Positions 8,230 through 16,782 of a DNA stretch of 64,000 nt are shown piece by piece (within the stretch, counting starts at the first letter, position 1; each line of letters begins with the position of its first letter). The DNA is taken from assembly GCF_017832975.1 (NCBI RefSeq), contig NZ_JAFIBI010000001.1:4092001-4156000 (forward strand). Direction: 5' to 3'. The DNA comes from Arthrobacter sp. PvP023 (lineage in GTDB: Bacteria > Actinomycetota > Actinomycetes > Actinomycetales > Micrococcaceae). The notes beneath the pieces are model-generated. The model did not search any database and was not told the origin of the DNA. It saw nothing but the letters and a program-made list of their open reading frames with translations. The translations under genes were made by a program, and so were the position numbers.

Positions 8230-9137
8230 TGGAGGGTCCGCAACCGCGGCAACGCCGGCCGCGGCATGCGGGCAGGCTGGGCACGCCGCTCCGGATCCTG
8301 CGCACAGCGGCACTCACCGCCTTGATCGCAGCGGCAGCTTTCACGGCGGCCGGCCTGTTTTACGGAGACCCCCGTTTCGTGGGGCTCTTCCAGTTCCGCA
8401 ACAGCATCGCCCCCGACGGACAGGCCGCCGAGCAGCAGCCGGGCGTCGTCGCGGAGAGTGTCAACGCGGATGCCCCTCCCCCGGGACTCGAGGAAGCGGA
8501 ATCACCGCTGGGAACGGCGGAGGAACCGCCCTCAGCCAGTGATTCCTTCAAGTTCCTGGCCACGAACGACGACGGGACGCCCGTGGGCTATTCTCCCTGC
8601 CGTCCGCTGCACTACGTCGTCAATGCCGGTCTGGCGCCCGCGGGGGCGGAAGACCTGGTGGAAAACGCCATTGGCACGATTTCTCGTGCCACGGGTATCC
8701 GGTTCATCAACGACGGCCCCTCCACCGAAGCGCCCGCCGAGGAACGCGACCCCTACCAGCCTGAAACATACGGCGAGCGCTGGGCACCGCTCCTCATCGC
8801 GTGGACCACCCCGGAGGCCGCGCCGAAGCTGAAGGGGCAGGTGATCGGCACCGGCGGCAGCACCCACTACAGCTTCGACGGCGGCCCGAAGACCTTCGTG
8901 ACCGGCAGCCTGGACCTCGACGCCCCGCAGATCGCCGGCGAACTCGAGCGGCCGCAAGGCTCTGCCTACGCCACCGCCGTGATCCTGCACGAGCTCTCCC
9001 ATGTGATGGGGCTGGAGCACGTTGATGACCCCCTGCAGCTGATGTACCCGGAAATCGGTACTCCGGACGGCCTTGCCGCCGGCGACCTCAACGGCCTCTA
9101 CCAGCTGGGCAGGACCACCTGCCGCAAGGACCTTTAA
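8229..9137 (+). CDS. Membrane-anchored metzincin-type zinc metalloprotease
   Basis: 302 residues. A basic N-terminus leads to one membrane segment at about residues 26-45, then a Pro/Glu-rich linker and an external catalytic domain. The zinc site HELSHVMGLEH gives His254, Glu255, His258 and His264, followed by a Met-turn at Met272 (LQLMYP). This is the HExxHxxGxxH signature of metzincins, closest to matrixin-like domains. The GTG at 8229 overlaps the preceding stop codon (TAGTG). The link with a metal transporter is unusual. The substrate is unknown. Confidence 0.8.
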   Translation: MEGPQPRQRRPRHAGRLGTPLRILRTAALTALIAAAAFTAAGLFYGDPRFVGLFQFRNSIAPDGQAAEQQPGVVAESVNADAPPPGLEEAESPLGTAEEPPSASDSFKFLATNDDGTPVGYSPCRPLHYVVNAGLAPAGAEDLVENAIGTISRATGIRFINDGPSTEAPAEERDPYQPETYGERWAPLLIAWTTPEAAPKLKGQVIGTGGSTHYSFDGGPKTFVTGSLDLDAPQIAGELERPQGSAYATAVILHELSHVMGLEHVDDPLQLMYPEIGTPDGLAAGDLNGLYQLGRTTCRKDL

Positions 9138-9145
9138 GCACGCCG

Positions 9146-10279
9146 CTAACCTGCCACAATGCCGAGGGCTTCCTCCACTGTGTCCACCAGGAAGATCCTG
9201 TCCGCCATCGCGCTGCCCGAGGCCAGGCTCTGCAGCAACGGCCAGGCAGGATAGCGGCGCTGCCAGTGTTCGCGGCCCACGAGGACCATGGGCGTGACGG
9301 TTTCGGAGGCGCCGTAGTAGTTCTCGCAGGCGTCCTGGAAGATTTCCTGCAGGGTGCCGGCGGACCCGGGGAGGAAGATCACTCCGCCGTCGCACAGCTC
9401 CAGCAGGATCGCCTCCCGGATCGCGTTGGCGAAATACTTTGCGATGTGGGTGGCGAAATAGTTGGGCGGCTCATGGCCGTAGAACCAGGTGGGAACGCCC
9501 AGCGACGGGCTGCCGTCCGGATAGCGTTCGACGACGGCGGCAGCCGTCCGCGCCCACGCGGACACTGAGGGCCGGAACCCCGGCACGGCTTCCAGCTGCG
9601 CCAACGCTGCATGGAAGTCCGCGTCCGGCAGTTCGCTGAGGTAGGCGCCCATGTTGGCGGCCTCCATGGCGCCGGGTCCGCCGCCGGTGGCCACCACCCG
9701 TCCGCTCCTGGTGAGAAGCCGCCCGGCGAGGGCGGCTTCCTCGAAGACCGGCGTTCCGCGCCCCGCCGTGTGGCCGCCCATCACCCCCACCATCGGACGG
9801 CCCCGGCACACTTCGGAGCGTGTCAGCTCGTCAAGGGCGTCACCGATCGAGTGGTCATGCAGTGCCGCGGCGAGCGTGGCGTCCAGCCGTTGCCGCTGGC
9901 CCGGCCGGATGCTCCACTGGTAGATCCGGGCGTCCAGCGTTGATTCGTACCGGCCGCCCGGCGGACCGAAGTAGAGCTCCTGCGGTGAGTAGAGCTGCCC
10001 GCGGTAAGGATTGAAGGGAACGGTTTCCAACTTGGGGAAGATGAGCGCACCCCGGCTCCGGAGCGAATCCTCTACGCCGTCCTCGAAAGTGCAGCCAAGG
10101 AAGATGGCGCCTTGCGCGTCCATGGCTTCCAGCGGAGCGGTGCGGCCGCGGAGGTCCAGGGACTGGGCATGCCAGCCCCGCATGCTGCGGACCCCCGCGT
10201 TCACCAGCCGGTCGAAGTTTTCCAGGCTTTCGACCTCAAGGGTTCTGGGGCTGGGCCTCAGGCTGCGGGCAGCGTTCAT
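9146..10279 (-). CDS. LOG-family (lysine decarboxylase-like) Rossmann protein, long form
   Basis: 377 residues, against about 180-260 for most LOG proteins. The C-terminal two thirds carry the Rossmann signatures VATGGGPGAMEAAN and PGSAGTLQEIFQD, which match the PGGxGTxxE motif with one Gly replaced by Ser. LOG enzymes release cytokinin-type bases from nucleotide monophosphates, and distant members have other nucleotide substrates. The N-terminal 140 or so residues are extra. It lies 16 nt downstream of the SDR gene on the same strand and is probably co-transcribed. Confidence 0.78.
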   Translation of the reverse strand: MNAARSLRPSPRTLEVESLENFDRLVNAGVRSMRGWHAQSLDLRGRTAPLEAMDAQGAIFLGCTFEDGVEDSLRSRGALIFPKLETVPFNPYRGQLYSPQELYFGPPGGRYESTLDARIYQWSIRPGQRQRLDATLAAALHDHSIGDALDELTRSEVCRGRPMVGVMGGHTAGRGTPVFEEAALAGRLLTRSGRVVATGGGPGAMEAANMGAYLSELPDADFHAALAQLEAVPGFRPSVSAWARTAAAVVERYPDGSPSLGVPTWFYGHEPPNYFATHIAKYFANAIREAILLELCDGGVIFLPGSAGTLQEIFQDACENYYGASETVTPMVLVGREHWQRRYPAWPLLQSLASGSAMADRIFLVDTVEEALGIVAG

Positions 10280-10295
10280 GGAGCCAGCCTAGTTG

Positions 10296-11069
10296 TCAGC
10301 TGACCTGCAGTCCTCCGTTGATGTCATACGTGGCGGCGGTGATGTAGCCCGAATCCTGCCCAAGCAAGAAGGAGATCAGCGCGGCCACTTCCTCACGGGT
10401 TCCTACCCGTCCCATCATGATGCCCTCTGACATCTGGGCCTTGCGCTCGTCGGTCAGGGTGCCGCCCATGATGTCGGTGTCGATGGGGCCCGGTGCGATC
10501 GCGTTGACGGTGACGCCGAACTCGCCAACTTCCCGGGCAAGGGCACGGGTGAAGCCGATGATTCCGGCCTTTGAAGCGCTGTAGGCAACCTTGGAGTAGG
10601 TGCCGCCGCCGCGCTGGGCGGAAATCGAGGAAATGCTCACAATGCGGCCAAGCTTGCGCTCGATCATTCCCTTGAGCACCCGCTGGGACACGATGAAGGT
10701 GCCGCGCATGTTGATGGCGAAAACCTTGTCCCATTCCTCCACGGTGGTTTCCATGAAGGTGGTCGGCGAGCTGATGCCCGCCAGGTTTGCGAGTGCGACG
10801 ATGGGCGGCAGCGATTCTTCGATTTCGCTGATCGCACGGTCCACCGAGGCGGCATCGGAAACGTCGGCGCCCACTCCGATGGCTTTCACGGCGCGGTTGG
10901 ATCCGATCTCGGCAGCCGCGGCCTTGGCGTCCTCGGCATTGATGTCCAGGATGGCGATTGACCAGCCCTCGCTGGCCATCCGGTCCGCAGCTGCGCGGCC
11001 GATGCCGCGGGCGGAAGCTGCCCCGGTCAGGACAACGGTGCGTTCGGCGGGAAATGAGGTGGTTGTCAT
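10296..11069 (-). CDS. SDR-family NAD(P)-dependent oxidoreductase
   Basis: 257 residues. The cofactor motif TGAASARGIGRA is at the N-terminus, followed by the NLAG stretch (LANLAG), a catalytic serine segment (IVSISSISA) and YSASK. This is a classical short-chain dehydrogenase, of the type often annotated as 3-oxoacyl-ACP reductase but commonly acting on sugar or hydroxy-acid substrates. The ATG at 11069 begins the Rossmann domain. It follows the MFS gene by about 38 nt in a leftward operon under the FadR-type regulator, so it probably oxidises the imported compound. Confidence 0.9.
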   Translation of the reverse strand: MTTTSFPAERTVVLTGAASARGIGRAAADRMASEGWSIAILDINAEDAKAAAAEIGSNRAVKAIGVGADVSDAASVDRAISEIEESLPPIVALANLAGISSPTTFMETTVEEWDKVFAINMRGTFIVSQRVLKGMIERKLGRIVSISSISAQRGGGTYSKVAYSASKAGIIGFTRALAREVGEFGVTVNAIAPGPIDTDIMGGTLTDERKAQMSEGIMMGRVGTREEVAALISFLLGQDSGYITAATYDINGGLQVS

Positions 11070-11107
11070 GGTGTGTCTTTCGTCGGGATTCGTTGGTGTT
11101 CGGTCGA

Positions 11108-12487
11108 TCAGGAGCGGGTTTTGGCCGGGTTTACATTCACGGCTGCTGCGGCGGCAACTGCGGGATCCAGGGCGGCATCGCCTTCCGGCCGCTTCCGGGC
11201 GTAGAGGTAGGTGGCCACTGCGGTGACGCACAGGCAGAAGGAGAGGAAGAGCAGGCCGCTCTGGTTGTTGCCTGTGGCGTCTTTGAGCATGCCGACGGCG
11301 TACGGTGCCACGAAGCCGCCAAGGTTTCCCAGGGAGTTGACCAGGGCCAGCCCGGACGCGGCGGCTGCACCGGTGAGCGCCGCGGACGGCATGGACAGGA
11401 ACGGCGCGATGGCTCCGTAGATCCCCATGGCGGAGACCGTGAGGGCAATCAGGGCCAGGATGGGGTTGACCGGGAGCAGGTACCCGGCCGCAAGGAGGCC
11501 CATGCCGGCGAGAACCATGCTGACGGCAGTGTGCCAGGCGCGCTTTCCGGTCCGGTCCGCCCGCTTGCTCCAGAAGTACACAAAGACTGCGGCGACGGCG
11601 TAGGGAACGAACACGATGAATCCCACTTCGGCGGTGGAGAACTTGCCCAGTGCGGCAACAATGGTGGGCATCCAGAGACCAAGGCCGTAGATGCCGCAGA
11701 CCAGGCCGAAGTACAGGGCCGAGTAGACCAGCGTGCGCTTGTCCTTCAGGCCGGCGAGGAAGTTGTGCTTTCCGCCCTTGGACTTGGCGGCCAGTTCGGC
11801 CTCCATGGTGGTGGCCAGCCATTCGCGCTCGTCAGTGTTGAGCCACTTGGCGTCCCGCGGGCGGTCCGTCATCAGGATCGGGGTCAGCAGGCCCAGGAGG
11901 ATGGCAGGGATGCCTTCGATGATGTACAGCCACTGCCAGCCCTGGAGGCCCAGGATGCCGTCCATCTGGAGCAGCAGCCCGGACACGGGGGCACCGAGTG
12001 CATTGGAAACGGGCTGGGCCAGGATGAAGATGCCCAGCACGGTGACACGCTGCGCGGCCGGGAACCACAGTGTCAGGTAGAAGAGGATCGCGGGGAAGAA
12101 TCCTGCCTCTGCAGCACCCAGCAGGAAGCGGATGATGTAGTAGGTGCTTTCCCCGTTGACCAGGGCCATGGCGGTGGCGAAGATGCCCCAGGTGATGAGG
12201 ATCCGGGCTAGCCACTTGCGTGCGCCGAAGCGGTACATGCCGGCGTTGCTCGGCACTTCCAGCAGGGCGTAGCCGAGGAAGAAGATGCCGGCACCAAGGC
12301 CGTAGGCAGCAGCGCTGAGGCCGATGTCCTCGCTCATGGTGAGTTTGGCGAAGCCCACGTTGTTGCGGTCAAGGTAGGCGACGAAGTAGAGCAGGACGAT
12401 CAGCGGCATAACGCGGCGGCGGACCTTGCGGAGCGTGCGGTCACCGAGCTCGCCGAGCCCTGCGGACCGCATGGAAAGTGAAGTCAT
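11108..12487 (-). CDS. MFS transporter, anion:cation symporter type
   Basis: 459 residues with 12 hydrophobic helices. The N-terminal pattern YFVAYLDRNNVGFAKL is characteristic of the ACS branch of the MFS, which imports organic or sugar acids such as galactonate, tartrate or phthalate. Of two adjacent ATGs, the one at 12487 has the better spacing from GAAGG. It is followed by the SDR and LOG genes and preceded by the GntR gene, with a 21-bp palindrome in its promoter region. Confidence 0.88.
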   Translation of the reverse strand: MTSLSMRSAGLGELGDRTLRKVRRRVMPLIVLLYFVAYLDRNNVGFAKLTMSEDIGLSAAAYGLGAGIFFLGYALLEVPSNAGMYRFGARKWLARILITWGIFATAMALVNGESTYYIIRFLLGAAEAGFFPAILFYLTLWFPAAQRVTVLGIFILAQPVSNALGAPVSGLLLQMDGILGLQGWQWLYIIEGIPAILLGLLTPILMTDRPRDAKWLNTDEREWLATTMEAELAAKSKGGKHNFLAGLKDKRTLVYSALYFGLVCGIYGLGLWMPTIVAALGKFSTAEVGFIVFVPYAVAAVFVYFWSKRADRTGKRAWHTAVSMVLAGMGLLAAGYLLPVNPILALIALTVSAMGIYGAIAPFLSMPSAALTGAAAASGLALVNSLGNLGGFVAPYAVGMLKDATGNNQSGLLFLSFCLCVTAVATYLYARKRPEGDAALDPAVAAAAAVNVNPAKTRS

Positions 12488-12575
12488 CATCGACCTTCTG
12501 TCTGACGGAGGCGGCACTTGGACAGTGGCGCGATCCGAGGGAGATGTGGGGGATTTCCGTCGGGTGACTAACTAA

Positions 12576-12596
12576 GTCTGATGTCTGACATCTGAC
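12576..12596. promoter_or_regulatory. 21-bp palindrome, probable operator of the FadR-type regulator
   Basis: GTCtGATGTC-T-GACATCtGAC is symmetric about position 12586 with a single unpaired pair per arm. It lies in the promoter region of the MFS/SDR unit, downstream of the regulator gene. Confidence 0.6.
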
Positions 12597-12716
12597 GGAA
12601 GAACATGAGAAAGATCATAGAAGCGTGATCTGGGTTACGTCAAGCCCGGGCGGGTGAGTCTGCGGTGGCGGGGGTTGCCCGGAGGAGGGATGCCGTCGTC
12701 CAGCGGATAAGCAGTG

Positions 12717-13424
12717 TCAGGGCTCGGAACGGTGGACGTAGCGTTCGTAATCGCGGTAGGTCTGGTCCATATGTTCGTCCATGGTTCGCCGGGACAGCTC
12801 GGCGTCGCCGCTGAGGATGCTGTCCATGACCTTCTGGTGGTACTCGATGGCATGAACCTGGATTTCGGGCACCGCCGAGGTCTCCCGCCTGGTCATGTAG
12901 AGCAGCTGGCCCAGCTGAGCGAACAGGGCCCGGACAAACGGATTGCCCGAGGCCTTCAGCACTGCATCATGGAATGCGATGTCCGCCGCGACAAAGCGGT
13001 CCAGGTCACCGGACTCATGGAAGCGCTTCATGTCCGTGATGCACTCCCGCATCTGTTCGGCGTGCTCGGAGGTGTGCCGCTTGGCAGCCAGGGAGGCCGC
13101 ACCCGTTTCCACCATGCGCCGCATCTCGATCAGCCCCACGGACACCTGGTCAGCACCGTTTCCGTGCGAGGCAGCCTTGAAGATCGCGTCCAGTCCGGTC
13201 CAGTTGTCCGAGGGGTTGACGAACGTTCCCCGGCCGGCCTTGACGTAGAGGATGTTCTGCGCCCGCAGCGCCTTGAGCGCCTCGCGTACGGTGAGCCTGC
13301 TGACATCGTAGGCCTTCGCGATGTCCGCCTCGGGAGGGATGGCATCGTGCGGCTTCAGCTTGCCGTCGAGGATGTCGTCGAGCAGGCCGTCGACGAGATC
13401 GTCAACGAGTGTCCTGCGGCCCAT
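12717..13424 (-). CDS. GntR-family regulator, FadR subfamily (FCD domain)
   Basis: 235 residues. A winged helix covers about residues 8-70 (AKAYDVSRLTVREALKALRA). An all-helical FCD ligand domain follows, with the expected metal or ligand residues (FHDAVLKASGNP and later histidines). FCD regulators are released from DNA by small organic acids. It reads in the same direction as the MFS, SDR and LOG genes downstream, and the palindrome between it and the MFS gene is the probable target. Confidence 0.9.
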   Translation of the reverse strand: MGRRTLVDDLVDGLLDDILDGKLKPHDAIPPEADIAKAYDVSRLTVREALKALRAQNILYVKAGRGTFVNPSDNWTGLDAIFKAASHGNGADQVSVGLIEMRRMVETGAASLAAKRHTSEHAEQMRECITDMKRFHESGDLDRFVAADIAFHDAVLKASGNPFVRALFAQLGQLLYMTRRETSAVPEIQVHAIEYHQKVMDSILSGDAELSRRTMDEHMDQTYRDYERYVHRSEP

Positions 13425-13472
13425 CCTGGCTCCTGCCTTCAGTCGTGCCCGCCGCTGCGGGTGCCTTCAACA

Positions 13473-13961
13473 TTACTGTCGAACGCGGCCGGGATCAGCA
13501 TCATGGCCCGAACCCGCGACATACCGGTCCAGCTTCGCCAGGGTGGCGTCCAGGTTGGCGGGGTGGCGGCGCAGGTAGCCGGCCAGCCGAAGGAAGAACT
13601 TCCCCCGGACCTGCCGGGCATCCCATTGCTCGGTAACCAGCGTGCCCGGGACTCCGCGGGCGTCCGTGGAGGGCTCCAGCACATAGCGCCACACGTGGCC
13701 AAAGAAGTGCCGCCAGGCGATGCGCCGGCCTTCTTCGAACTCACAGACCGTGTTGAGGATCTTGTAGTCCACCAGCATGTTCATTTCCATGCCGAACCTG
13801 GCGCCGGCCGACAACCGCTCCGGACCGTGAGGCTGCGCTGCTTTTACGGTCTCAGACCCGTCGATCACGCTGTGCAGGGCGGGCGTGGCCAGGACCTCGA
13901 AAATGGCCTCGGGCCCGGCCTGGATGAAGCGGTGGCGGGACACAAGGTATCTGTTGCTCAT
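13473..13961 (-). CDS. SRPBCC-family protein
   Basis: 162 residues matching the START-like polyketide cyclase/dehydrase fold: an N-terminal strand (YLVSRHRFIQAGPEAIFEV) and a central WRHFFGHVWRYVLEP segment. Such proteins bind hydrophobic ligands, and this one has no evident active site. It is divergent from the class I amidotransferase-like gene, 40 nt away, and ends 48 nt upstream of the regulator gene. Confidence 0.75.
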   Translation of the reverse strand: MSNRYLVSRHRFIQAGPEAIFEVLATPALHSVIDGSETVKAAQPHGPERLSAGARFGMEMNMLVDYKILNTVCEFEEGRRIAWRHFFGHVWRYVLEPSTDARGVPGTLVTEQWDARQVRGKFFLRLAGYLRRHPANLDATLAKLDRYVAGSGHDADPGRVRQ

Positions 13962-14001
13962 CCGGCAAGCCTAACCGTTTCGGCCTGTTGCAGAATGAGT
14001 C

Positions 14002-14829
14002 ATGCGCACTCCTCCCCTGCACCCGCCCGCCCGGCCGCGGATCGGAATCCCGGTCCGGCTCAGCAGCTCCCGGGACCCCGACCCTCGGGTCGGGGAAGCC
14101 AATGAGCTGTTTGAGTACATTGTGGAGCTGGTCCGCGGCGGCGGCGGGGAGCCGGTGCTGCTGACCGCACATTCCGACGGCGGCGGGCTGGCCGAAACAC
14201 TCAAGGGGCTTGACGGCGTCGTACTCCCCGGCGGCGGAGACCTCGACCCGCGGCACTACGGGGAAGAGCAGACCGCCGAGTGTTACGACGTGAACCCCGC
14301 ACAGGATGAACTGGACCTGGCGGTCGCGCGCGGGAGCCTGGACGAAGGCCTGCCGCTGCTGGGGATCTGCCGCGGACACCAGGTCCTCAATGTCCTCTAT
14401 GGCGGAACACTGGTGCAGGACATGGCGGACGGCCCCCTGACGCACCACGAAGCCGCGGCGGGCGGCGCTGGGCCGGACGGCGCCGAGGGAACGGCACCGG
14501 GACCCTGGGCCTGGCACGACGTGGACATTCTCCCCGGTTCCAAGGTAGGACAGCTTTACGGCAGGGACGGCGCGGCGGACGGCCTGACGGTGAAGATCGC
14601 TTCGGGACACCACCAGGCGGTGGCCCGCGTCGCGGACGGGCTGATAGTAACGGCCGTCGCCGGCGACGGCACCGTGGAGGCGCTGGAGGATCCCGCTCGC
14701 TGGGTTGCCTCCGTTCAATGGCACCCTGAAGTCGTGGAGCTCCCGGCCGAGGAACGCATCGCACCCTTCCGGGCGTTCGTGGAATTGTGCCGCAACCGGC
14801 CGCGGCCCGGGCCGGGCAGCGGAGCCTGA
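14002..14829 (+). CDS. Class I glutamine amidotransferase-like hydrolase (peptidase C26, PuuD-type)
   Basis: 275 residues. The nucleophile elbow LLGICRGHQVLNVLYGG places Cys123, and the second motif VQWHPE gives His241 and Glu243, completing the triad. PuuD-type enzymes hydrolyse gamma-glutamyl-GABA in putrescine breakdown, and other family members cut gamma-glutamyl amides. No other putrescine genes are nearby, so the substrate is uncertain. Confidence 0.85.
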   Translation: MRTPPLHPPARPRIGIPVRLSSSRDPDPRVGEANELFEYIVELVRGGGGEPVLLTAHSDGGGLAETLKGLDGVVLPGGGDLDPRHYGEEQTAECYDVNPAQDELDLAVARGSLDEGLPLLGICRGHQVLNVLYGGTLVQDMADGPLTHHEAAAGGAGPDGAEGTAPGPWAWHDVDILPGSKVGQLYGRDGAADGLTVKIASGHHQAVARVADGLIVTAVAGDGTVEALEDPARWVASVQWHPEVVELPAEERIAPFRAFVELCRNRPRPGPGSGA

Positions 14830-14915
14830 CGACTAGCCCCCAACCTCTGGCGGCACCCCACCGGCGGTCCTTGGCCCCGGGAAAACGGCCTGCTATTATC
14901 GTCAAAAAGGCAGTA

Positions 14916-14943
14916 TGTCCTATCAAGAGAACATATGCTGACA
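14916..14943. promoter_or_regulatory. Two IolR-like half-conserved operators before the GntR-iolB unit
   Basis: TGTCCTATCA (14916-14925) and TATGCTGACA (14934-14943) are 9/10 and 8/10 matches to the motif seen intact upstream of the ABC operon and the tautomerase gene (TGTCCTGACA). Their centres are 18 nt apart. Confidence 0.5.
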
Positions 14944-14995
14944 TGCGCGGGCCCTCCGGCACCCTCGGAGCTCGCGGAGCACAAGGGAGCGCTCA

Positions 14996-15736
14996 GTGGC
15001 GAATCAACTTAATCTCAGCATCGACCGCTCTTCACCGGTGCCCCTCTACCACCAGGTGGTCCAGGGCATCGAGTCCGCCATCCACACCGGGCTGCTTCCC
15101 CCGGGCAGCCGGCTGGACAACGAGATCGACCTTGCTGCGCAGCTCAACCTCTCCCGGCCCACCATGCGCAAGGCCATGGACGAGCTGGTGCGTTCCGGGC
15201 TCCTGGTGCGCAAGCGCGGTGTGGGGACACAGGTTGTGTCCAGCCAGGTCCGGAGGCCGCTGGAACTTTCGAGCCTCTACGATGACCTCACCAATAACGG
15301 GAGCAAGCCCACCACCGAGGTGCTCAGTTTCTCCCATATCGAAGCCGACGCTCCCACGCGTGAGGCCCTCCAGCTTCCGGCCGGTGCCAAGGTCTACCAC
15401 TTCACCAGGTTGCGCAAGGTGGGCGGCAAACCGCTTGCCCTGATGGAAAACTGGGTCCGCGACGACATCACCCCCATCGACGAAGCCCAGCTGGAAGCCC
15501 AGGGCCTGTACGCGATCCTGCGCAATGGCGGTGTGAACTTCCGGCTGGCCTCGCAGCGCATCGGTGCCATGGTGGCCAATGACTACCAGGCGCCGCTGCT
15601 GGATACGGAGCCCGGCCTGGCACTGGTGACCATGGAACGCACTGCGGTGGATGACACGGGTCGCATGGTGGAGACCGGCCACCACGTCTACCGCGGCGAC
15701 TCCTACAGCTTCGAAATGACCCTTGTCCAGCGCTAG
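14996..15736 (+). CDS. GntR-family regulator with UTRA domain, probable inositol regulator
   Basis: 246 residues. A GntR winged helix covers about residues 12-78 (LAAQLNLSRPTMRKAMDEL). A UTRA ligand-binding domain follows to the end (KPLALMENWVRDDITPID). Start is GTG with AAGGGAG 6 nt upstream. It lies 52 nt before iolB on the same strand. In Corynebacterium glutamicum the inositol genes are controlled by a GntR-type protein, IolR. Position and recurring operators make this the best candidate for that role here, although it is not proven orthologous. Confidence 0.85.
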   Translation: MANQLNLSIDRSSPVPLYHQVVQGIESAIHTGLLPPGSRLDNEIDLAAQLNLSRPTMRKAMDELVRSGLLVRKRGVGTQVVSSQVRRPLELSSLYDDLTNNGSKPTTEVLSFSHIEADAPTREALQLPAGAKVYHFTRLRKVGGKPLALMENWVRDDITPIDEAQLEAQGLYAILRNGGVNFRLASQRIGAMVANDYQAPLLDTEPGLALVTMERTAVDDTGRMVETGHHVYRGDSYSFEMTLVQR

Positions 15737-15788
15737 GCGCCTGCCCCAGCGCCGGGCTGGACTCCCCCACTAACGAAAGTGCACATCT

Positions 15789-16691
15789 ATGGCCAACTGG
15801 GTATATCCGCTGGGTTCCGCCGCCGACGGCAGCTGGGACATTTCGCTGGGAACGTCCGATTCCGTCCTTGACGTGGACGGCTGGGCCCACACCGGGCTCA
15901 AAGTCGCGACACTGCCGGCGGGCGCCGCCGTCGAACTCCCTGCTGCAGGCGAGGAACGCATCGTGGTTCCGCTCAGCGGTTCCTTCACCGCCACGGTGGA
16001 CGGCGAAGACTTCCGGCTGGCCGGCAGGGCCAGTGTTTTCCACGGCCCCAGCGACGTGCTGTACACAGGCACAGAGAAGGCTGTCACCATCAGTTCTGCC
16101 GATGGCGGCCGGGTGGCGGTCGCAACGGCTCCCGCGAAGGCGTCCTACCCGACCCGGCTCGTGACCGCCGCCGAGACGCCCGTGGAACTGCGGGGTGCCG
16201 GCAACTGCTCACGGCAGGTCCACAACTTCGGCACTCCGGCCGCGCTGGAGGCCGATCGCTTCATCGTCTGCGAAGTCATCACCCCGGCCGGCAACTGGTC
16301 CTCGTATCCCCCGCACAAGCATGACGAAGAAAAAGACGGCGAAACCAGCCTCGAGGAAATCTACTACTTCGAGACCCGCGTCGCGCCGGACGGTCCCGCC
16401 GCCGGCTCAGGCGTGAAAGGCGACGCCATCGGCTACCAGCGCGTCTATGCCTCCGACGATCGGCCCATCGATGTGTCGGCTGAGGTCCGCACCGGCGACG
16501 TCGTCCTGGTTCCGTACGGCTGGCACGGTCCCGCGATGGCTGCCCCGGGGTACGACCTGTACTACCTGAACGTGATGGCCGGCCCCGGCCCCGTCCGTGA
16601 CTGGCTCATCAGCGACGACCCCCACCACGGCTGGATCCGCCAGACATGGGAGGGCAAGGACGTGGACCCGCGGCTGCCTTTCACCGCGTAG
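15789..16691 (+). CDS. iolB: 5-deoxy-glucuronate isomerase
   Basis: 300 residues, normal for IolB. The bicupin enzyme converts 5-deoxy-D-glucuronate to 2-deoxy-5-keto-D-gluconate in myo-inositol catabolism. The family signatures are clear: WSSYPPHKHDE, then LEEIYYFE, then GDVVLVPYGWHGP and DLYYLNVMAGP, which supply the metal ligands. It follows the GntR-UTRA gene and is closed by a strong terminator, so the two form their own unit away from the main iol operon 18 kb to the right. Confidence 0.95.
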   Translation: MANWVYPLGSAADGSWDISLGTSDSVLDVDGWAHTGLKVATLPAGAAVELPAAGEERIVVPLSGSFTATVDGEDFRLAGRASVFHGPSDVLYTGTEKAVTISSADGGRVAVATAPAKASYPTRLVTAAETPVELRGAGNCSRQVHNFGTPAALEADRFIVCEVITPAGNWSSYPPHKHDEEKDGETSLEEIYYFETRVAPDGPAAGSGVKGDAIGYQRVYASDDRPIDVSAEVRTGDVVLVPYGWHGPAMAAPGYDLYYLNVMAGPGPVRDWLISDDPHHGWIRQTWEGKDVDPRLPFTA

Positions 16692-16712
16692 ACCTTCACC
16701 GCCTAAAGACGA

Positions 16713-16757
16713 GAAGAAGCCCCTGACCGGTTCAGCCGGTCAGGGGCTTCTTCTATT
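16713..16757 (+). terminator. Strong intrinsic terminator after iolB
   Basis: An uninterrupted 18-bp stem (16713-16730 with 16736-16753) around a 5-nt loop, followed by TATT. It lies between convergent genes and its A-rich left flank lets it act in both directions. Confidence 0.85.
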
Positions 16758-16782
16758 ACCGGTGGCGCGTTGTCCGCCGGCC

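Noticed and set aside
8532..9395. Open frame opposite the metzincin gene
   Set aside because: Spans two real genes on different strands and has no domain.
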